Shown: positions 35,320 to 44,458 of the stretch, in pieces
Position numbering within the stretch: position 1 is the first letter of the stretch
Layout of the letters: every line of letters begins with the position of its first letter
Assembly (NCBI RefSeq): GCF_004793545.1
Contig: NZ_SRYA01000013.1
Location: 46,501-110,500, forward strand
Direction: 5' to 3'
DNA: 64,000 nt
From: Petralouisia muris
Lineage (GTDB): Bacteria > Bacillota > Clostridia > Lachnospirales > Lachnospiraceae
Made by a program: the position numbers and the translations under genes
The notes under the pieces: generated by a model
Told to the model about the DNA's origin: nothing
What the model saw: only the letters and a program-made list of their open reading frames with translations
Database searches by the model: none

Positions 35320-35622
35320 ATGGAGAATATTAATCGTTCTCTGTCTGGCTCAAACCGCCGTTCTGCAGAAACAGAAAATTTCCGCGGAAAAGAAGACACG
35401 CATCCCGTGCCTGATTGGAATGATACTGCTTATGATTATTTAAAAGCAAGTTCCGCCACGGATTGTACAGGAGCAGTTCCAAGGCCGCCCCAGGACAGCG
35501 CAGAACTGGATTCTTATCTGGATGTGTATAATTTCCTGCCCCAGTGCGCATATACGCAGCCCAATTCCGTAGAAATTGATATGTTAAAAAATAAAGGACA
35601 GGCCAAATCTGATTCATTCTGA
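35320..35622 (+). CDS. Small hypothetical protein, possibly sporulation-linked
   Basis: This is a hydrophilic 100-aa protein of no family I recognise (MENINRSLSGSNRRSAETEN at the start). It has no signal peptide or membrane segment, and two tyrosine/asparagine-rich blocks (WNDTAYDYLKASS, SYLDVYNFLPQCAY). The perfect AAGGAGGTG with 8-bp spacing and its own terminator argue that it is real. The upstream promoter looks like a sporulation type, so a spore component is a plausible but unproven role. Confidence 0.65.
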   Translation: MENINRSLSGSNRRSAETENFRGKEDTHPVPDWNDTAYDYLKASSATDCTGAVPRPPQDSAELDSYLDVYNFLPQCAYTQPNSVEIDMLKNKGQAKSDSF

Positions 35623-35670
35623 ATGTTTTTCAGCAGTTTTGGAAGATACATTTCTAAAACAGAATACAGC

Positions 35671-35712
35671 AAAAAAGGCTGCCGTATAGAATTCTGATAC
35701 GGCAGTCCTTGT
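35671..35712. terminator. Bidirectional terminator
   Basis: TGCCGTAT (35680-35687) pairs with ATACGGCA (35697-35704), extended by GGC/GTCC. T runs follow on both strands (TTGTT on plus, TTTTTTG on minus), ending the small gene and the DUF6033 gene. Confidence 0.8.
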
Positions 35713-35807
35713 TCCCTGCAGCCGGCAAGAACTGAAACAAGTCCTTGAGTGTGTTGGCGAAAAGCACGCTCAGAACATATTCTGCGTCAAACATTAAGAA
35801 ACTGCTG

Positions 35808-36554
35808 CTAGATGGAATAATCAAACCGCTGTCCAACCCAGGTTTCCTCCTTGGTCCGCACGTTGCCGCCATAGAAGGAATCTATGGTACTGTTTATTTT
35901 CTTCATTAATTCTTCCCAGGAATTAGCGGTAACCGTAATGGTATCGGAATCTTCATCGTCTTTGGTAAGACTCTCTGCCCGGCTTTCCTCCGCTTTCTTC
36001 TTCTCTTCCTGCTTTTCTGCTTTCTTCTTGTCCTCTTTCCGCTGGGCTGCCTTGTCTTCGATACGTTTTTTCTGAGCCGCAAGGGACTTATCAATCACTG
36101 CGAAGAAAGAAGCGGTTCCATTGTCATTGACTTTCATGCCGAAGGTCTTCACCGCACTTGCATTGCTGCCCAGATCACTCTTCATTTGGGCAAACTGAGT
36201 GGTTGCTCCCCGCAGCACTTTCTCATATTTCTCCCGGTATGCCAGATCTTCCGCCATCCGCTCAATCTTCTCATCGTCAATCAGAACCACAAGGCGGCTG
36301 CTGTTGCCGTATTTGCTCATGTTTGCCTGTGCTTCCTCTTTCTTATCTGCACTGACTAAAATGAAGTCCATATTGGAAAATTTCTTCTTTAACTGGTCGT
36401 AATATTTCTGGGCCTTTTCACTTAATTTAGGATTGCCGATTTCTTTCTGGCCGTTGGTTTTATTGACTTTTCCGCTGTCCTTTGTCTGTGCGGCCGCTGC
36501 TGACTGAGCGGCTGCCTGCGCTGCATATGTATTGCCTATTCCGTTAGTGCTCAT
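35808..36554 (-). CDS. DUF6033 family protein
   Basis: This protein of about 248 aa begins with an Ala/Gln-rich low-complexity segment (AAQAAAQSAAAAQ). A conserved core follows (LSEKAQKYYDQLKKKFSNMD, LVVLIDDEKIERMAED), then a highly charged coiled-coil stretch (KKRIEDKAAQRKEDKKKAEK) and a C-terminal TWVGQRFDYSI. The function is unknown. The start at 36554 is set by AAGGAGG 8 bp upstream; the ATG at 36560 is too close to it. GCCGATAT (36593-36600, minus strand) upstream looks like a sigma-28-type -10 box. Confidence 0.72.
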   Translation of the reverse strand: MSTNGIGNTYAAQAAAQSAAAAQTKDSGKVNKTNGQKEIGNPKLSEKAQKYYDQLKKKFSNMDFILVSADKKEEAQANMSKYGNSSRLVVLIDDEKIERMAEDLAYREKYEKVLRGATTQFAQMKSDLGSNASAVKTFGMKVNDNGTASFFAVIDKSLAAQKKRIEDKAAQRKEDKKKAEKQEEKKKAEESRAESLTKDDEDSDTITVTANSWEELMKKINSTIDSFYGGNVRTKEETWVGQRFDYSI

Positions 36555-36627
36555 ATTCATTTCCTCCTTGAAATAAATGGTATTTACTTTTTATATCGGC
36601 ATTATGCAGAAAATGGTAATACAAGAT

Positions 36628-37884
36628 TCAGATATCCGGACAATTTTCCAGAAAATATGCTTCCGCTTCCGCGCTCCAGAGACCGTCATGCTTTGCCACC
36701 AGTTCCTTCAGCGCAGCTTCCATGGAATCCTGGCCCAAAAACGCCTGTACATCCGTGACGGGGTAATGTTTTTGGGAATATACAATCTTTTTGCCGCCGG
36801 GAAGTTCCGGAATTTTCAGGATAGACGCACAGACATCATTCAGCCCCATAATATGAGTAGCTATTTTTGCCAGATTTACGGTTTTCTTTTCGATACAGGC
36901 AATGGCGTCTTTCATATCCTGGGTATTGCTGCCGCTGGTTCCAACAAAATGAGTGGCGTTGTAATGAAGGTTGTAAAAATTCATTCTGGCGGAAAAGCTG
37001 GAATCTGTCGGCCCTGCAAAGAAATTCAGACAGCCGTCCCCGGCAAGAAGGGCTTCTGCCTTTGTTACCATATCCTCTTGCGCTACCATGAGAAAAATAT
37101 CGTCAAATCCCTTCTGTCCAGGGGTAAGTTTCTGCAATTCTTCTGCAAAATCACTTCCTTTTGGGGTATGCACATAATGAAGTTCTACGCCATGCTTTCT
37201 GGCTTCTTCCGGAGGATAAAGACTACGGCTTCTTTCTAATTTGAATTCGGTGCTTCCTGTTACCACTAAAAGGGCGGGCTTCTTCTCTCCATGAACGGCA
37301 TAGTCGATGGCAAGGGAACCCATAGGGCCTGTTCCGCCCAGAATTGCCATAGCGCCCCGTTCCTTCACGCCCATGGCATGATCATAATCATTTTTGTCCC
37401 GCAGATGGAAATTCGCTTTAAATCCTGCAATTACACAGGATAAAGGTTCCACAAGGGCTCCTTCGAAAAAGCTATCCCCCTGATAAGGCAGCAGGCAGCC
37501 TTTTTCAATGGCTTCGTTCATAATGATAACTCTGGTTGCCTCTCCTCCTACATAGGGAAAAGAATACCCAAGGGAAAAGGTATCTGCCCGTCCCAGATTA
37601 GGCTGAGCCACGAATTTGTCCCCCGGCTGGTAAATGTGCTGCCACTTTTTGCCCACTGCTTCAATCACTCCGCAGAATTCATGTCCCATAATGACAGGAT
37701 GCTCTGCCAGATTGTCCGGAAGCTTCTTGTGTTTTGCGCCCTGATTCGCAACCTTATAGGTGGACATACACAGGCTGTCTGTAATAATTCTTGCCTGGAT
37801 TTCATCATCGCCCATTGCCGGAAGTTCAAATTCTTCCAGGCGTAAATCTCTTACGCCGTAGATCCGTACTGCTTTTGTGTTCAA
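36628..37884 (-). CDS. Zinc-dependent alcohol/sorbitol-type dehydrogenase (sorbose-1-phosphate reductase-like)
   Basis: This protein of about 418 aa of the MDR family starts MNTKAVRIYGVRDLRLEEFE. It carries the catalytic-zinc region GHEFCGVIEAVG and a Rossmann motif AILGGTGPMGSLAIDYA. The structural-zinc cysteine cluster of typical alcohol dehydrogenases is not present. The group includes L-sorbose-1-phosphate reductase (SorE); the substrate here is not determined. The start is probably the TTG at 37884 (GGTG upstream), with a GTG at 37893 as alternative. Confidence 0.78.
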   Translation of the reverse strand: MNTKAVRIYGVRDLRLEEFELPAMGDDEIQARIITDSLCMSTYKVANQGAKHKKLPDNLAEHPVIMGHEFCGVIEAVGKKWQHIYQPGDKFVAQPNLGRADTFSLGYSFPYVGGEATRVIIMNEAIEKGCLLPYQGDSFFEGALVEPLSCVIAGFKANFHLRDKNDYDHAMGVKERGAMAILGGTGPMGSLAIDYAVHGEKKPALLVVTGSTEFKLERSRSLYPPEEARKHGVELHYVHTPKGSDFAEELQKLTPGQKGFDDIFLMVAQEDMVTKAEALLAGDGCLNFFAGPTDSSFSARMNFYNLHYNATHFVGTSGSNTQDMKDAIACIEKKTVNLAKIATHIMGLNDVCASILKIPELPGGKKIVYSQKHYPVTDVQAFLGQDSMEAALKELVAKHDGLWSAEAEAYFLENCPDI

Positions 37885-37968
37885 ATTATTCACCGTTCCT
37901 TTCTGTGTATTTTTTGAAATATAACTTATTCTTAGAAAAACTCCTGCAAACCACTCCACTCATACATT

Positions 37969-38694
37969 TCAGAACACCCCAAACAATCCAAAAATATCTT
38001 CATCTGTGATGATTCTTTCGCTGGCTTTCCCGGCATTGGCAAGCATCTCTTCTACTTTATTTGCAAGAGCCACGTCAATAAAGCGTTCCACATTAATGCC
38101 TCTCAGCTCAAAAAACAAAAGAGGCTGTTCATCCAGGCGCACGCCTACGCCATACAGGGCTGCCGCCACATGCTTGCACATCAATGCCCAGTCCGGGCAG
38201 CTGCAATTGAAACTGATTTCTCTGGGGGTTGGAAACAGCCCGTCTTTTCCCTGGAATAATTCCTGCATGTCCATAGGAAAATTTCCTGCCAGTAATTCTT
38301 CCATATTTTCTATTTTCCTGCCGCACTTTGTAAGAATACTCTGACATTTTTCCTCGGACAAAGGGCTGATTCGGATTTCTACTTTATAAGGCACTTTGCG
38401 GGTGCCCTGCACTCTGGCAAGAATCTTGCCCTTTTGGATCTTTAAATCAATAACAGAACCGTTGCGCACATAACGTTTTCCCCGGTCCAGCCGGTTTTCA
38501 TAATCTGCATACTGCTCCAGATTCTGACACCATGCCTTTCCCCACCAGTTTGTGACAATATTTCTGCTATGCACTGCAACCGGTTCTAAGATATTTCCCT
38601 TCTTTTTCTCTTTCTTCCTGCTGGCTGCGGCGTTTTTCTTAAGTTCTTTTGCTGCAGGCTGTTCATAATGTGATGTATTCCAATAATTACTCAT
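37969..38694 (-). CDS. SWIM zinc-finger protein
   Basis: This 241-aa protein has a SWIM motif (CxCx(n)CxH) in FNCSCPDWALMCKHVAAALY. The N-terminal part contains WWGKAWCQNLEQYADYENRL and RGKRYVRNGSVIDLKI, common in SWIM proteins paired with SNF2 helicases. It overlaps the helicase gene by 4 bp (ATGA), so the two act together, probably on DNA or chromatin-like complexes. The biological role of the pair in bacteria is not established. Confidence 0.9.
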   Translation of the reverse strand: MSNYWNTSHYEQPAAKELKKNAAASRKKEKKKGNILEPVAVHSRNIVTNWWGKAWCQNLEQYADYENRLDRGKRYVRNGSVIDLKIQKGKILARVQGTRKVPYKVEIRISPLSEEKCQSILTKCGRKIENMEELLAGNFPMDMQELFQGKDGLFPTPREISFNCSCPDWALMCKHVAAALYGVGVRLDEQPLLFFELRGINVERFIDVALANKVEEMLANAGKASERIITDEDIFGLFGVF

Positions 38695-41318
38695 TTACTG
38701 CTCCTTTTCTTATCCGGCAATTCCAGACGAAGCACAGACATCAGTTCTTTGTCATTCAACTCTGTAATCCACTTTTCCCCGCCAGCGCCTACCACATGTT
38801 CCGCCAGTTCTTTCTTTGACTCAATCATGGCGTCAATCTTCTCTTCAATGGTGCCTTCGCACACCAGCTTATGAACCACCACATCCTTTTTCTGCCCTAT
38901 CCGAAACGCCCGGTCTGTGGCCTGATTCTCCACTGCCGGATTCCACCAGCGGTCAAAATGGATGACGTGGTTTGCCCTGGTCAGGTTCAGCCCGGTTCCG
39001 CCCGCTTTGACAGAGATCACAAGAAATGGAACATAATCTTCTCCCTGAAACTCTTCTACAATTTTTCCGCGTTTCTTTACCGGAGTTGTTCCGTGAAGGA
39101 CATGTCCTTTTACGCCGAAAATACCCGACAGAAATTCTGCAAGATACCCGGTGATTTCTTTAAATTGGGTAAATACAATCACCCGTTCCCGCTTTTCATA
39201 AATGGTTTCACAGATTTCCTTCAGCATTGCCAGCTTGCCGCTTTCCTCCATGGCATAGCCTGTCTGACCCAGGTATTGATCCGGATGGTTGCAAATCTGT
39301 TTTAACTTCATAATCGTAGTAAGTATAATTCCGCTTCGCTGAATTCCCTCCGTCTCTTGAATTACCTGCTCCATATCGGAAACTGCCTTCCGGTAGAGCA
39401 CAATCTGCTTCTTGCTTAAGGGCACATAATCCACCATTTCCAATTTCTCCGGCAGATCTTTGATAATGCTTTTATCTGTTTTAAGGCGCCGGAGCATAAA
39501 GGGAGCTACCATTGTTTTTAATTTCATATAGCCTTCCGGGCGTTCATTCAGCCCTTTGCAATACTCGTGAAACTCTTTGGCTGTGCCCAGAAGCCCTTGA
39601 TTCAGAAAATCAAATAAGGACCAGAGGTTCATCAGCTCATTCTCAATGGGAGTACCGGTCATGACAATGCGCATATTCGCAGACAGCTTCTTAATTTCTC
39701 GTGTCTGCTTTGTTCCAGGATTCTTAATTGCCTGGGCTTCGTCCAGAATCAGACAGTCCCAGGCAATCTCCTGCAGCCCCTTAATTCTGGATACCATCCC
39801 ATAGGTTGTAATTGCAAGAAATGCAGGATTTTCCTGCAATTCCCGCTCCAATGCAGCAGCTGTCTTTCCATGCAAGACCTGAAAATCCATTTCCGGAGAA
39901 AATTTCTCTGCTTCCTTTTGCCAGTTTCCCAGCAGGGAGGCCGGAAGCACCAGCAAAACCCTGGCATGTTTATTGTTTTTCCGCAGCCGCTCCAAATAAG
40001 CCAGTACCTGAACGGTTTTCCCAAGTCCCATATCGTCCGCCAGGCATGCGCCGAATCCCAGATTGCCCATATAATTCAGCCAGGTATAACCGTTTTTCTG
40101 ATAGGGTCTTAAAGTTGCATGAAAACTCTTGGGAAGAGGGGTTTTTCGGATTGTTCCGGGCTTTCTGAGATGCATCAGAAGCTCTGACAGCCATTCCCCG
40201 TTGGAAATTCCAGTTCCTTCCTTAATGATCTGTTCTCCCTGGCCCAATTCCATTTGCAGGGCCTCTCTCAGAGTCACCTCCGCCGGCAGCTCCTCCATCT
40301 GCTGCAGCAGATTTCTCAATTTTTCATGATCTACCTCTACCCATTTTCCTTTCAGCATTGCCAGACCTTCGGTCTGGGCCAGAAGTTGTCGGATCTCCTC
40401 CTGGGTCAAGACCACGCCGTCCACCACAAGTCTGGGCTGGACAGAAATTAATGTATCAAATCCCAGCATAGAGGGTCTTTCATCCCCTAAGCTCACCTCC
40501 AGGGAAACTGACGAAAGCTTCCGTTTCCACCAGTTGGGGATCCGGCAGAGGATTCCGGTGCTTTCAATGGCCTCGATCGCTTTTAAAAAGGCATACGCCT
40601 CCTCAGAAGTCAGCCTGAGGGGATGAAACATCTCTCCTTTTTCCATAAATCCCCCAATCAATGGGGACGCCTCTGCCGCCCGGTTTAAACAGGCTAAAAG
40701 AGACATCAGCTTTTCCCGTTCATTCTTGTACTCCGTCAGGGCATATTTCAGCGGAACATGCCGGATTTTTCCATCCTCTCCTTTGGTTGCATAGGTGGCC
40801 AGAAAAGCGAAAGGGAACGTATCGTTCCGATATTCCACCAGATGAAAGAAAATCCGTTCCGGCACATGAAGATGCTGGTTTTTCTCCGTCAGGTACATTT
40901 CCACCGTTCCCTGGTATGCGGCAATCTCTCCGGAAAAGATAGCTGTCAGCTTCTGAAACACTGCCCGAATCCAGCTTTCCGTCACATATTCCGCCCCAAT
41001 GGCAAATGGCACTGCTTTTAATATAGTTTCCATCATCTCCCCGGACAATTCCGGTTTGATATGTTCCCTCGCCACTTCCAGTTCCGGCTGACTGGTGAGC
41101 ATATCAAAAAAGGAACGGGCCGTCAGATGAAGGAATCTGCCGGTAGCTGTGAGATTCTCAGGCATCTCTGAAAGCCCCATCTGGTACAGGGCGCGGTATC
41201 GATCCTTTGAAAATTCCTTCTCCCATCCCTGGGGTTTGCCGGTCTGAACATCCAGATGGAAATCCTTATCTGTAAAAATAAACTGCAGACCTTGCGCATT
41301 TTTTTCTTTCTGTTCCAT
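38691..41318 (-). CDS. SNF2-family DEAD/DEAH helicase
   Basis: This 875-aa ATPase of the SNF2/Rad54 class translocates on double-stranded DNA. About 400 N-terminal residues of the bacterial SNF2-associated type lead to the ATPase core. Motif I is DDMGLGKTVQV, motif II DEAQAIKNPGTKQ and motif III MTGTPIENELMNLWSLFDF. The C-terminal lobe carries SVKAGGTGLNLTRANHV and NQATDRAFRIGQKK. It is co-transcribed with the SWIM protein from the promoter at 41416. No nuclease or methylase is next to it, so it need not be a defence gene. Confidence 0.93.
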   Translation of the reverse strand: MEQKEKNAQGLQFIFTDKDFHLDVQTGKPQGWEKEFSKDRYRALYQMGLSEMPENLTATGRFLHLTARSFFDMLTSQPELEVAREHIKPELSGEMMETILKAVPFAIGAEYVTESWIRAVFQKLTAIFSGEIAAYQGTVEMYLTEKNQHLHVPERIFFHLVEYRNDTFPFAFLATYATKGEDGKIRHVPLKYALTEYKNEREKLMSLLACLNRAAEASPLIGGFMEKGEMFHPLRLTSEEAYAFLKAIEAIESTGILCRIPNWWKRKLSSVSLEVSLGDERPSMLGFDTLISVQPRLVVDGVVLTQEEIRQLLAQTEGLAMLKGKWVEVDHEKLRNLLQQMEELPAEVTLREALQMELGQGEQIIKEGTGISNGEWLSELLMHLRKPGTIRKTPLPKSFHATLRPYQKNGYTWLNYMGNLGFGACLADDMGLGKTVQVLAYLERLRKNNKHARVLLVLPASLLGNWQKEAEKFSPEMDFQVLHGKTAAALERELQENPAFLAITTYGMVSRIKGLQEIAWDCLILDEAQAIKNPGTKQTREIKKLSANMRIVMTGTPIENELMNLWSLFDFLNQGLLGTAKEFHEYCKGLNERPEGYMKLKTMVAPFMLRRLKTDKSIIKDLPEKLEMVDYVPLSKKQIVLYRKAVSDMEQVIQETEGIQRSGIILTTIMKLKQICNHPDQYLGQTGYAMEESGKLAMLKEICETIYEKRERVIVFTQFKEITGYLAEFLSGIFGVKGHVLHGTTPVKKRGKIVEEFQGEDYVPFLVISVKAGGTGLNLTRANHVIHFDRWWNPAVENQATDRAFRIGQKKDVVVHKLVCEGTIEEKIDAMIESKKELAEHVVGAGGEKWITELNDKELMSVLRLELPDKKRSSK

Positions 41319-41415
41319 ATCTTTTCCTCTTTTGCCTTTTATTTTAGTTCTTTATCCTTCGCACAGCAAAAGCCGTATCCGCATCTTGGCGTCCGTTTTT
41401 CCTGTACATGTTCCC

Positions 41416-41443
41416 ATTATATCAAAATTAACATATTTTTCAA
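41416..41443 (-). promoter_or_regulatory. Promoter of the SNF2-SWIM operon
   Basis: On the minus strand TTGAAA (41438-41443), a 16-bp spacer and TATAAT (41416-41421). Confidence 0.7.
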
Positions 41444-41460
41444 TCAAATGCTTCTTTTGA

Positions 41461-41500
41461 CAGGAAAAACCCCGATTCTTCTTGAACCGGGGTTTTCCTG
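41461..41500. terminator. Strong bidirectional terminator
   Basis: CAGGAAAAACCCCG (41461-41474) pairs with CGGGGTTTTCCTG (41488-41500), with A and T runs inside the stem. It separates the sialic acid operon from the SNF2 operon. Confidence 0.8.
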
Positions 41501-41583
41501 CCACTGACGCCGTCTGTTCTTTTTTCTGGCCAAATCAAAAATATAAGGGAACGATGCAGTTCAGAATAACGGAGGCCTGTAAT

Positions 41584-42231
41584 TCAGGATAGGATTTCCG
41601 CTATTTCCTTTGCCAAAGCTTCTGCCAACTGCCTGTGGCCTTCCACAGTAAGGTGCATGAAATCAATCTCATTGGGTTTTGCCGTAATCACTGTATTGGC
41701 ATCCAGATAACGGCATTCTTCCAGTTCAGCAATTTTCCGAAACTCCTCTGCCAGCAGCTCTGATTTCTCTGCACATCCCCGGCCCATGGTAAGCCCCACT
41801 TCTGTATCCTCATATTTTGGATCAATATTCTGAGGCGTTACAACCAGGATATTCGCCCGGCCGCCTGCCCAGCAGTCTTTGACGGAAGCCGCCTTATCAA
41901 TCAGACGCTTCAATCCCAGAGCGATACAGGCCGCTGAAACGCCGAACCGTTCCTTGGTGTCATTCGTTCCCAGCATAATCACCAGCAAATCCACTGGTTC
42001 ATGACTCATCAGACAGGGATAAATTACGTCCAGACCGCTAAGGGCCTCATGAATGGGATCCGGGAAACATGTGGTTCGGCCGCTTAAGCCTTCCTCCAGA
42101 ATCAGATAGTCATTTCCCAGCATTTTCTGCAGCAGACAAGTCCAGCGATGTTCTTCATCAAAACGCCCTCCGGTCTTTGCACAGTACCCATGAGTATTGG
42201 AATCTCCAAAACAAACAATATGCTTTTTCAT
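41584..42231 (-). CDS. SGNH/GDSL-type esterase of the sialic acid operon
   Basis: This 215-aa cytoplasmic hydrolase has the SGNH blocks: block I CFGDSNTHGY with nucleophile Ser, block III VIMLGTNDTKERF with Asn, and block V FMHLTVEGHRQLAEA with catalytic His (the Asp place is taken within IDFMHL). There is no signal peptide. It lies 4 bp after nanE as the last gene of the operon, which suggests it deacetylates O-acetylated sialic acid. This is inference from context. Confidence 0.85.
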   Translation of the reverse strand: MKKHIVCFGDSNTHGYCAKTGGRFDEEHRWTCLLQKMLGNDYLILEEGLSGRTTCFPDPIHEALSGLDVIYPCLMSHEPVDLLVIMLGTNDTKERFGVSAACIALGLKRLIDKAASVKDCWAGGRANILVVTPQNIDPKYEDTEVGLTMGRGCAEKSELLAEEFRKIAELEECRYLDANTVITAKPNEIDFMHLTVEGHRQLAEALAKEIAEILS

Positions 42232-42235
42232 AAAT

Positions 42236-42934
42236 CTACCTGCTCTCTACTGCCCGGATAAAACGCCGGGCTATCTCCAGGGGCCTTGTAATGGCTCCGC
42301 CCACTACCACAGCAAACGCTCCTGCTTCCAGCATTTTTACTGCCTGCTCAGGACTGTGGACTCTGCCTTCTCCAATCACCGGAACATCTATCGTATCTGA
42401 TAGTTTCCGCACCAGCTCATAGTCCGGCCCATCCAGCTTAGAAGAATATGAAGTATAGCCGCTCATAGTGGTTCCCACCAAATCCATTCCAAGCTTCCAA
42501 GCGTTTACGCCCTCCTCATAGGTGGAAATATCTGCCATAAGGACAGCTTCGGGATATTTCTCACGGACCTCTGTGAGAAACTCATTGATTGTTTTTCCAT
42601 CTCCCCGCTTCTGGTTGGTGCAGTCCAAGGCAATAATATCAGAACCTGCCTCCATGAGATCATCCACTTCTTTCATGGTAGGGGTAATATAACTCTCAAA
42701 TCCTTCATATTGAACCTTTACCAGCCCAATCACCGGGAGCCCTGTTTCTTCTTTAATAGCAATCACATCACGGATACTGCTGGTGCGGATGGCAGGGGTT
42801 CCTGCCTGCTTTGCAGCACGCGCCATAAGATACATAATGGATTTCTCTTCCACATACAGAGGTTCCCCTGGCACTGCCTGGCAGGATACAATGACTTTGC
42901 CCTTTATGTTCTCAAAGATTTCTTCTTTCTTCAT
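42236..42934 (-). CDS. nanE: N-acetylmannosamine-6-phosphate 2-epimerase
   Basis: This protein of about 232 aa is a TIM barrel converting ManNAc-6-P to GlcNAc-6-P. Signatures are GKVIVSCQAVPGEPLY at the start, ALDCTNQKRGDGK, LMADISTYEEG and VIGEGRVHSPEQA with the catalytic Lys/Glu pattern of NanE. The start at 42934 follows AAGGAGG; the ATG at 42964 is inside the upstream spacer. It is between nanA and the SGNH gene. Confidence 0.94.
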   Translation of the reverse strand: MKKEEIFENIKGKVIVSCQAVPGEPLYVEEKSIMYLMARAAKQAGTPAIRTSSIRDVIAIKEETGLPVIGLVKVQYEGFESYITPTMKEVDDLMEAGSDIIALDCTNQKRGDGKTINEFLTEVREKYPEAVLMADISTYEEGVNAWKLGMDLVGTTMSGYTSYSSKLDGPDYELVRKLSDTIDVPVIGEGRVHSPEQAVKMLEAGAFAVVVGGAITRPLEIARRFIRAVESR

Positions 42935-42974
42935 GGCTGCCTCCTTATGAAAATAATGTTTCACTGCATTCCAA

Positions 42975-43892
42975 TCAGCAGAATTCCTTCACTGCTTGAT
43001 CAATCATAGCCGCGCATTTTTCCACCTGCGCCATATCCTCCGGGATCAAAGCCGGAAGGGGTTTTCTTACGCCGCCCAAATCCAGTCCTTCTCTGATTCT
43101 CAGGATTTCCTTAATTACGCCGTACAGGTTGCCGTGGCAGGAACACATGCCGTAAATCACTTCATTTGCCGCATACTGCACCTTTCCCGCTTCCGCTATC
43201 TTCCCGGCTTTCACCAACTCTTCAATTTTCAGATACAGCTCCGGCATAATGCCGTAAGTTCCGCCGATTCCTCCGTCTGCTCCCATGGCAAGACCGGAAA
43301 CAAGCTGTTCGTCAGGACCGTTAAACACTACAAAATCTTCACCGCCCTCTGCTTTAAACATCTGAATATCCTGCGTGGGCATAGAGCTGTTCTTTACCGC
43401 CGCTATCCTTGGATTTTTCTTCATTTCCCGAAACAGCGGCATAGTCAAAGCCACTCCTGCAAGCTGCGGAATGTTATAGATCACAAAATCCGTGTCTGGA
43501 GCTGCTGAGGAAATATCATTCCAGTATTCTGCAATGGCATATTCCGGCAGATGGAAATAGATGGGAGGAATTGCCGCAATGGCGTCTACCCCCAGGCTTT
43601 CTGCATGGGCGGCAAGCTCCCTGCTTTCTGCAGTATTATTGCAGGCAACATGGGCAATCACCGTCAGCTTTCCTTCAGACGCCTTCATCACATGCTCTAG
43701 AGTCAGTTTCCGGTCAGAAACCGTCTGATAAATACATTCCCCGGAAGATCCTCCCACATAGACGCCTTTCACGCCCTTTTGAATCATATATTTGGTTAAA
43801 AGTTCCACACGTTCTTCGTCCACTTCTCCATCCGCATTATAACACGCATAAAATGCGGGAATAATGCCCTGATACTTTTCTTTATTTTTCAT
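42975..43892 (-). CDS. nanA: N-acetylneuraminate lyase
   Basis: This 305-aa class I aldolase splits N-acetylneuraminate into pyruvate and ManNAc. The Schiff-base Lys is in AAVKNSSM, the catalytic Tyr in FVIYNIPQLAG and the carboxylate-binding loop is GGSSGECIYQT. The length is normal for the DHDPS/NAL family. Its neighbours nanE, yhcH and a sugar ABC importer make NanA rather than dihydrodipicolinate synthase the safe call. Confidence 0.94.
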   Translation of the reverse strand: MKNKEKYQGIIPAFYACYNADGEVDEERVELLTKYMIQKGVKGVYVGGSSGECIYQTVSDRKLTLEHVMKASEGKLTVIAHVACNNTAESRELAAHAESLGVDAIAAIPPIYFHLPEYAIAEYWNDISSAAPDTDFVIYNIPQLAGVALTMPLFREMKKNPRIAAVKNSSMPTQDIQMFKAEGGEDFVVFNGPDEQLVSGLAMGADGGIGGTYGIMPELYLKIEELVKAGKIAEAGKVQYAANEVIYGMCSCHGNLYGVIKEILRIREGLDLGGVRKPLPALIPEDMAQVEKCAAMIDQAVKEFC

Positions 43893-43938
43893 CTCTTTCC
43901 CTTCTTTCCTTGCTCTTTAAGCTTCAAACGCCAACAAG

Positions 43939-44397
43939 TTACCGGCTCCCCATAAATACTTTTACTACCGCCTTCTTCACTGGTGCAGGCGGCCCTGCCG
44001 AAAGTTTTACCTTGTGGGCGTCTTCCGGCAGGGTAATCAGCGCTTTTCCCGGTGAAAGTTTCATATAATGTTCCACTGGGCCTTCGATCTCCATCAAATC
44101 TGCGTCTCGATCCAATGACTTTACCGTAACTTTCGATATATCAGAAACTCCCACCAGTTCTTCCCCGGTCACCGTCATATGAATATCCGCATAATTCTCA
44201 TGGGCCTCAAAAAAACATTCTTCCTCGGGAATCGTTTCATAGTCAAACACATTCATGTACGCCTTCGTTCCGTCAATCTCATAATGCCCGGCCACAATCT
44301 CATCCAACGGGTGGCTGACAAGATATTCTATGGCAAGGTCTAAATATGTTCCGATTCCCCGGTAATTCCCAAGTTTGCTGATTTCTGTATAAATCAT
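43939..44397 (-). CDS. YhcH/YjgK/YiaL family protein (sialic acid anomerase type)
   Basis: This 152-aa beta-barrel protein of the DUF386/YhcH family has members (NanQ) that speed the alpha/beta anomer exchange of sialic acid. Metal-binding pattern residues are in FEAHENYADIHMTVTG, with His and Glu, and in EGPVEHYMKLSPGKALITLP. The length is standard. It lies between the ABC permease and nanA genes, a typical place for this helper. Confidence 0.9.
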   Translation of the reverse strand: MIYTEISKLGNYRGIGTYLDLAIEYLVSHPLDEIVAGHYEIDGTKAYMNVFDYETIPEEECFFEAHENYADIHMTVTGEELVGVSDISKVTVKSLDRDADLMEIEGPVEHYMKLSPGKALITLPEDAHKVKLSAGPPAPVKKAVVKVFMGSR

Positions 44398-44458
44398 TGC
44401 CTTATCTCATACCTTTCCTACAATCTTTGAGCCAAAAGGATCTGCTTATGGCAAATCC

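Noticed and set aside
38691..41318. SNF2 helicase as part of a DISARM-like defence system
   Set aside because: Only a SWIM protein accompanies it; no methylase, DUF1998 protein or nuclease is adjacent, and SWIM-SNF2 pairs are common in core genomes.
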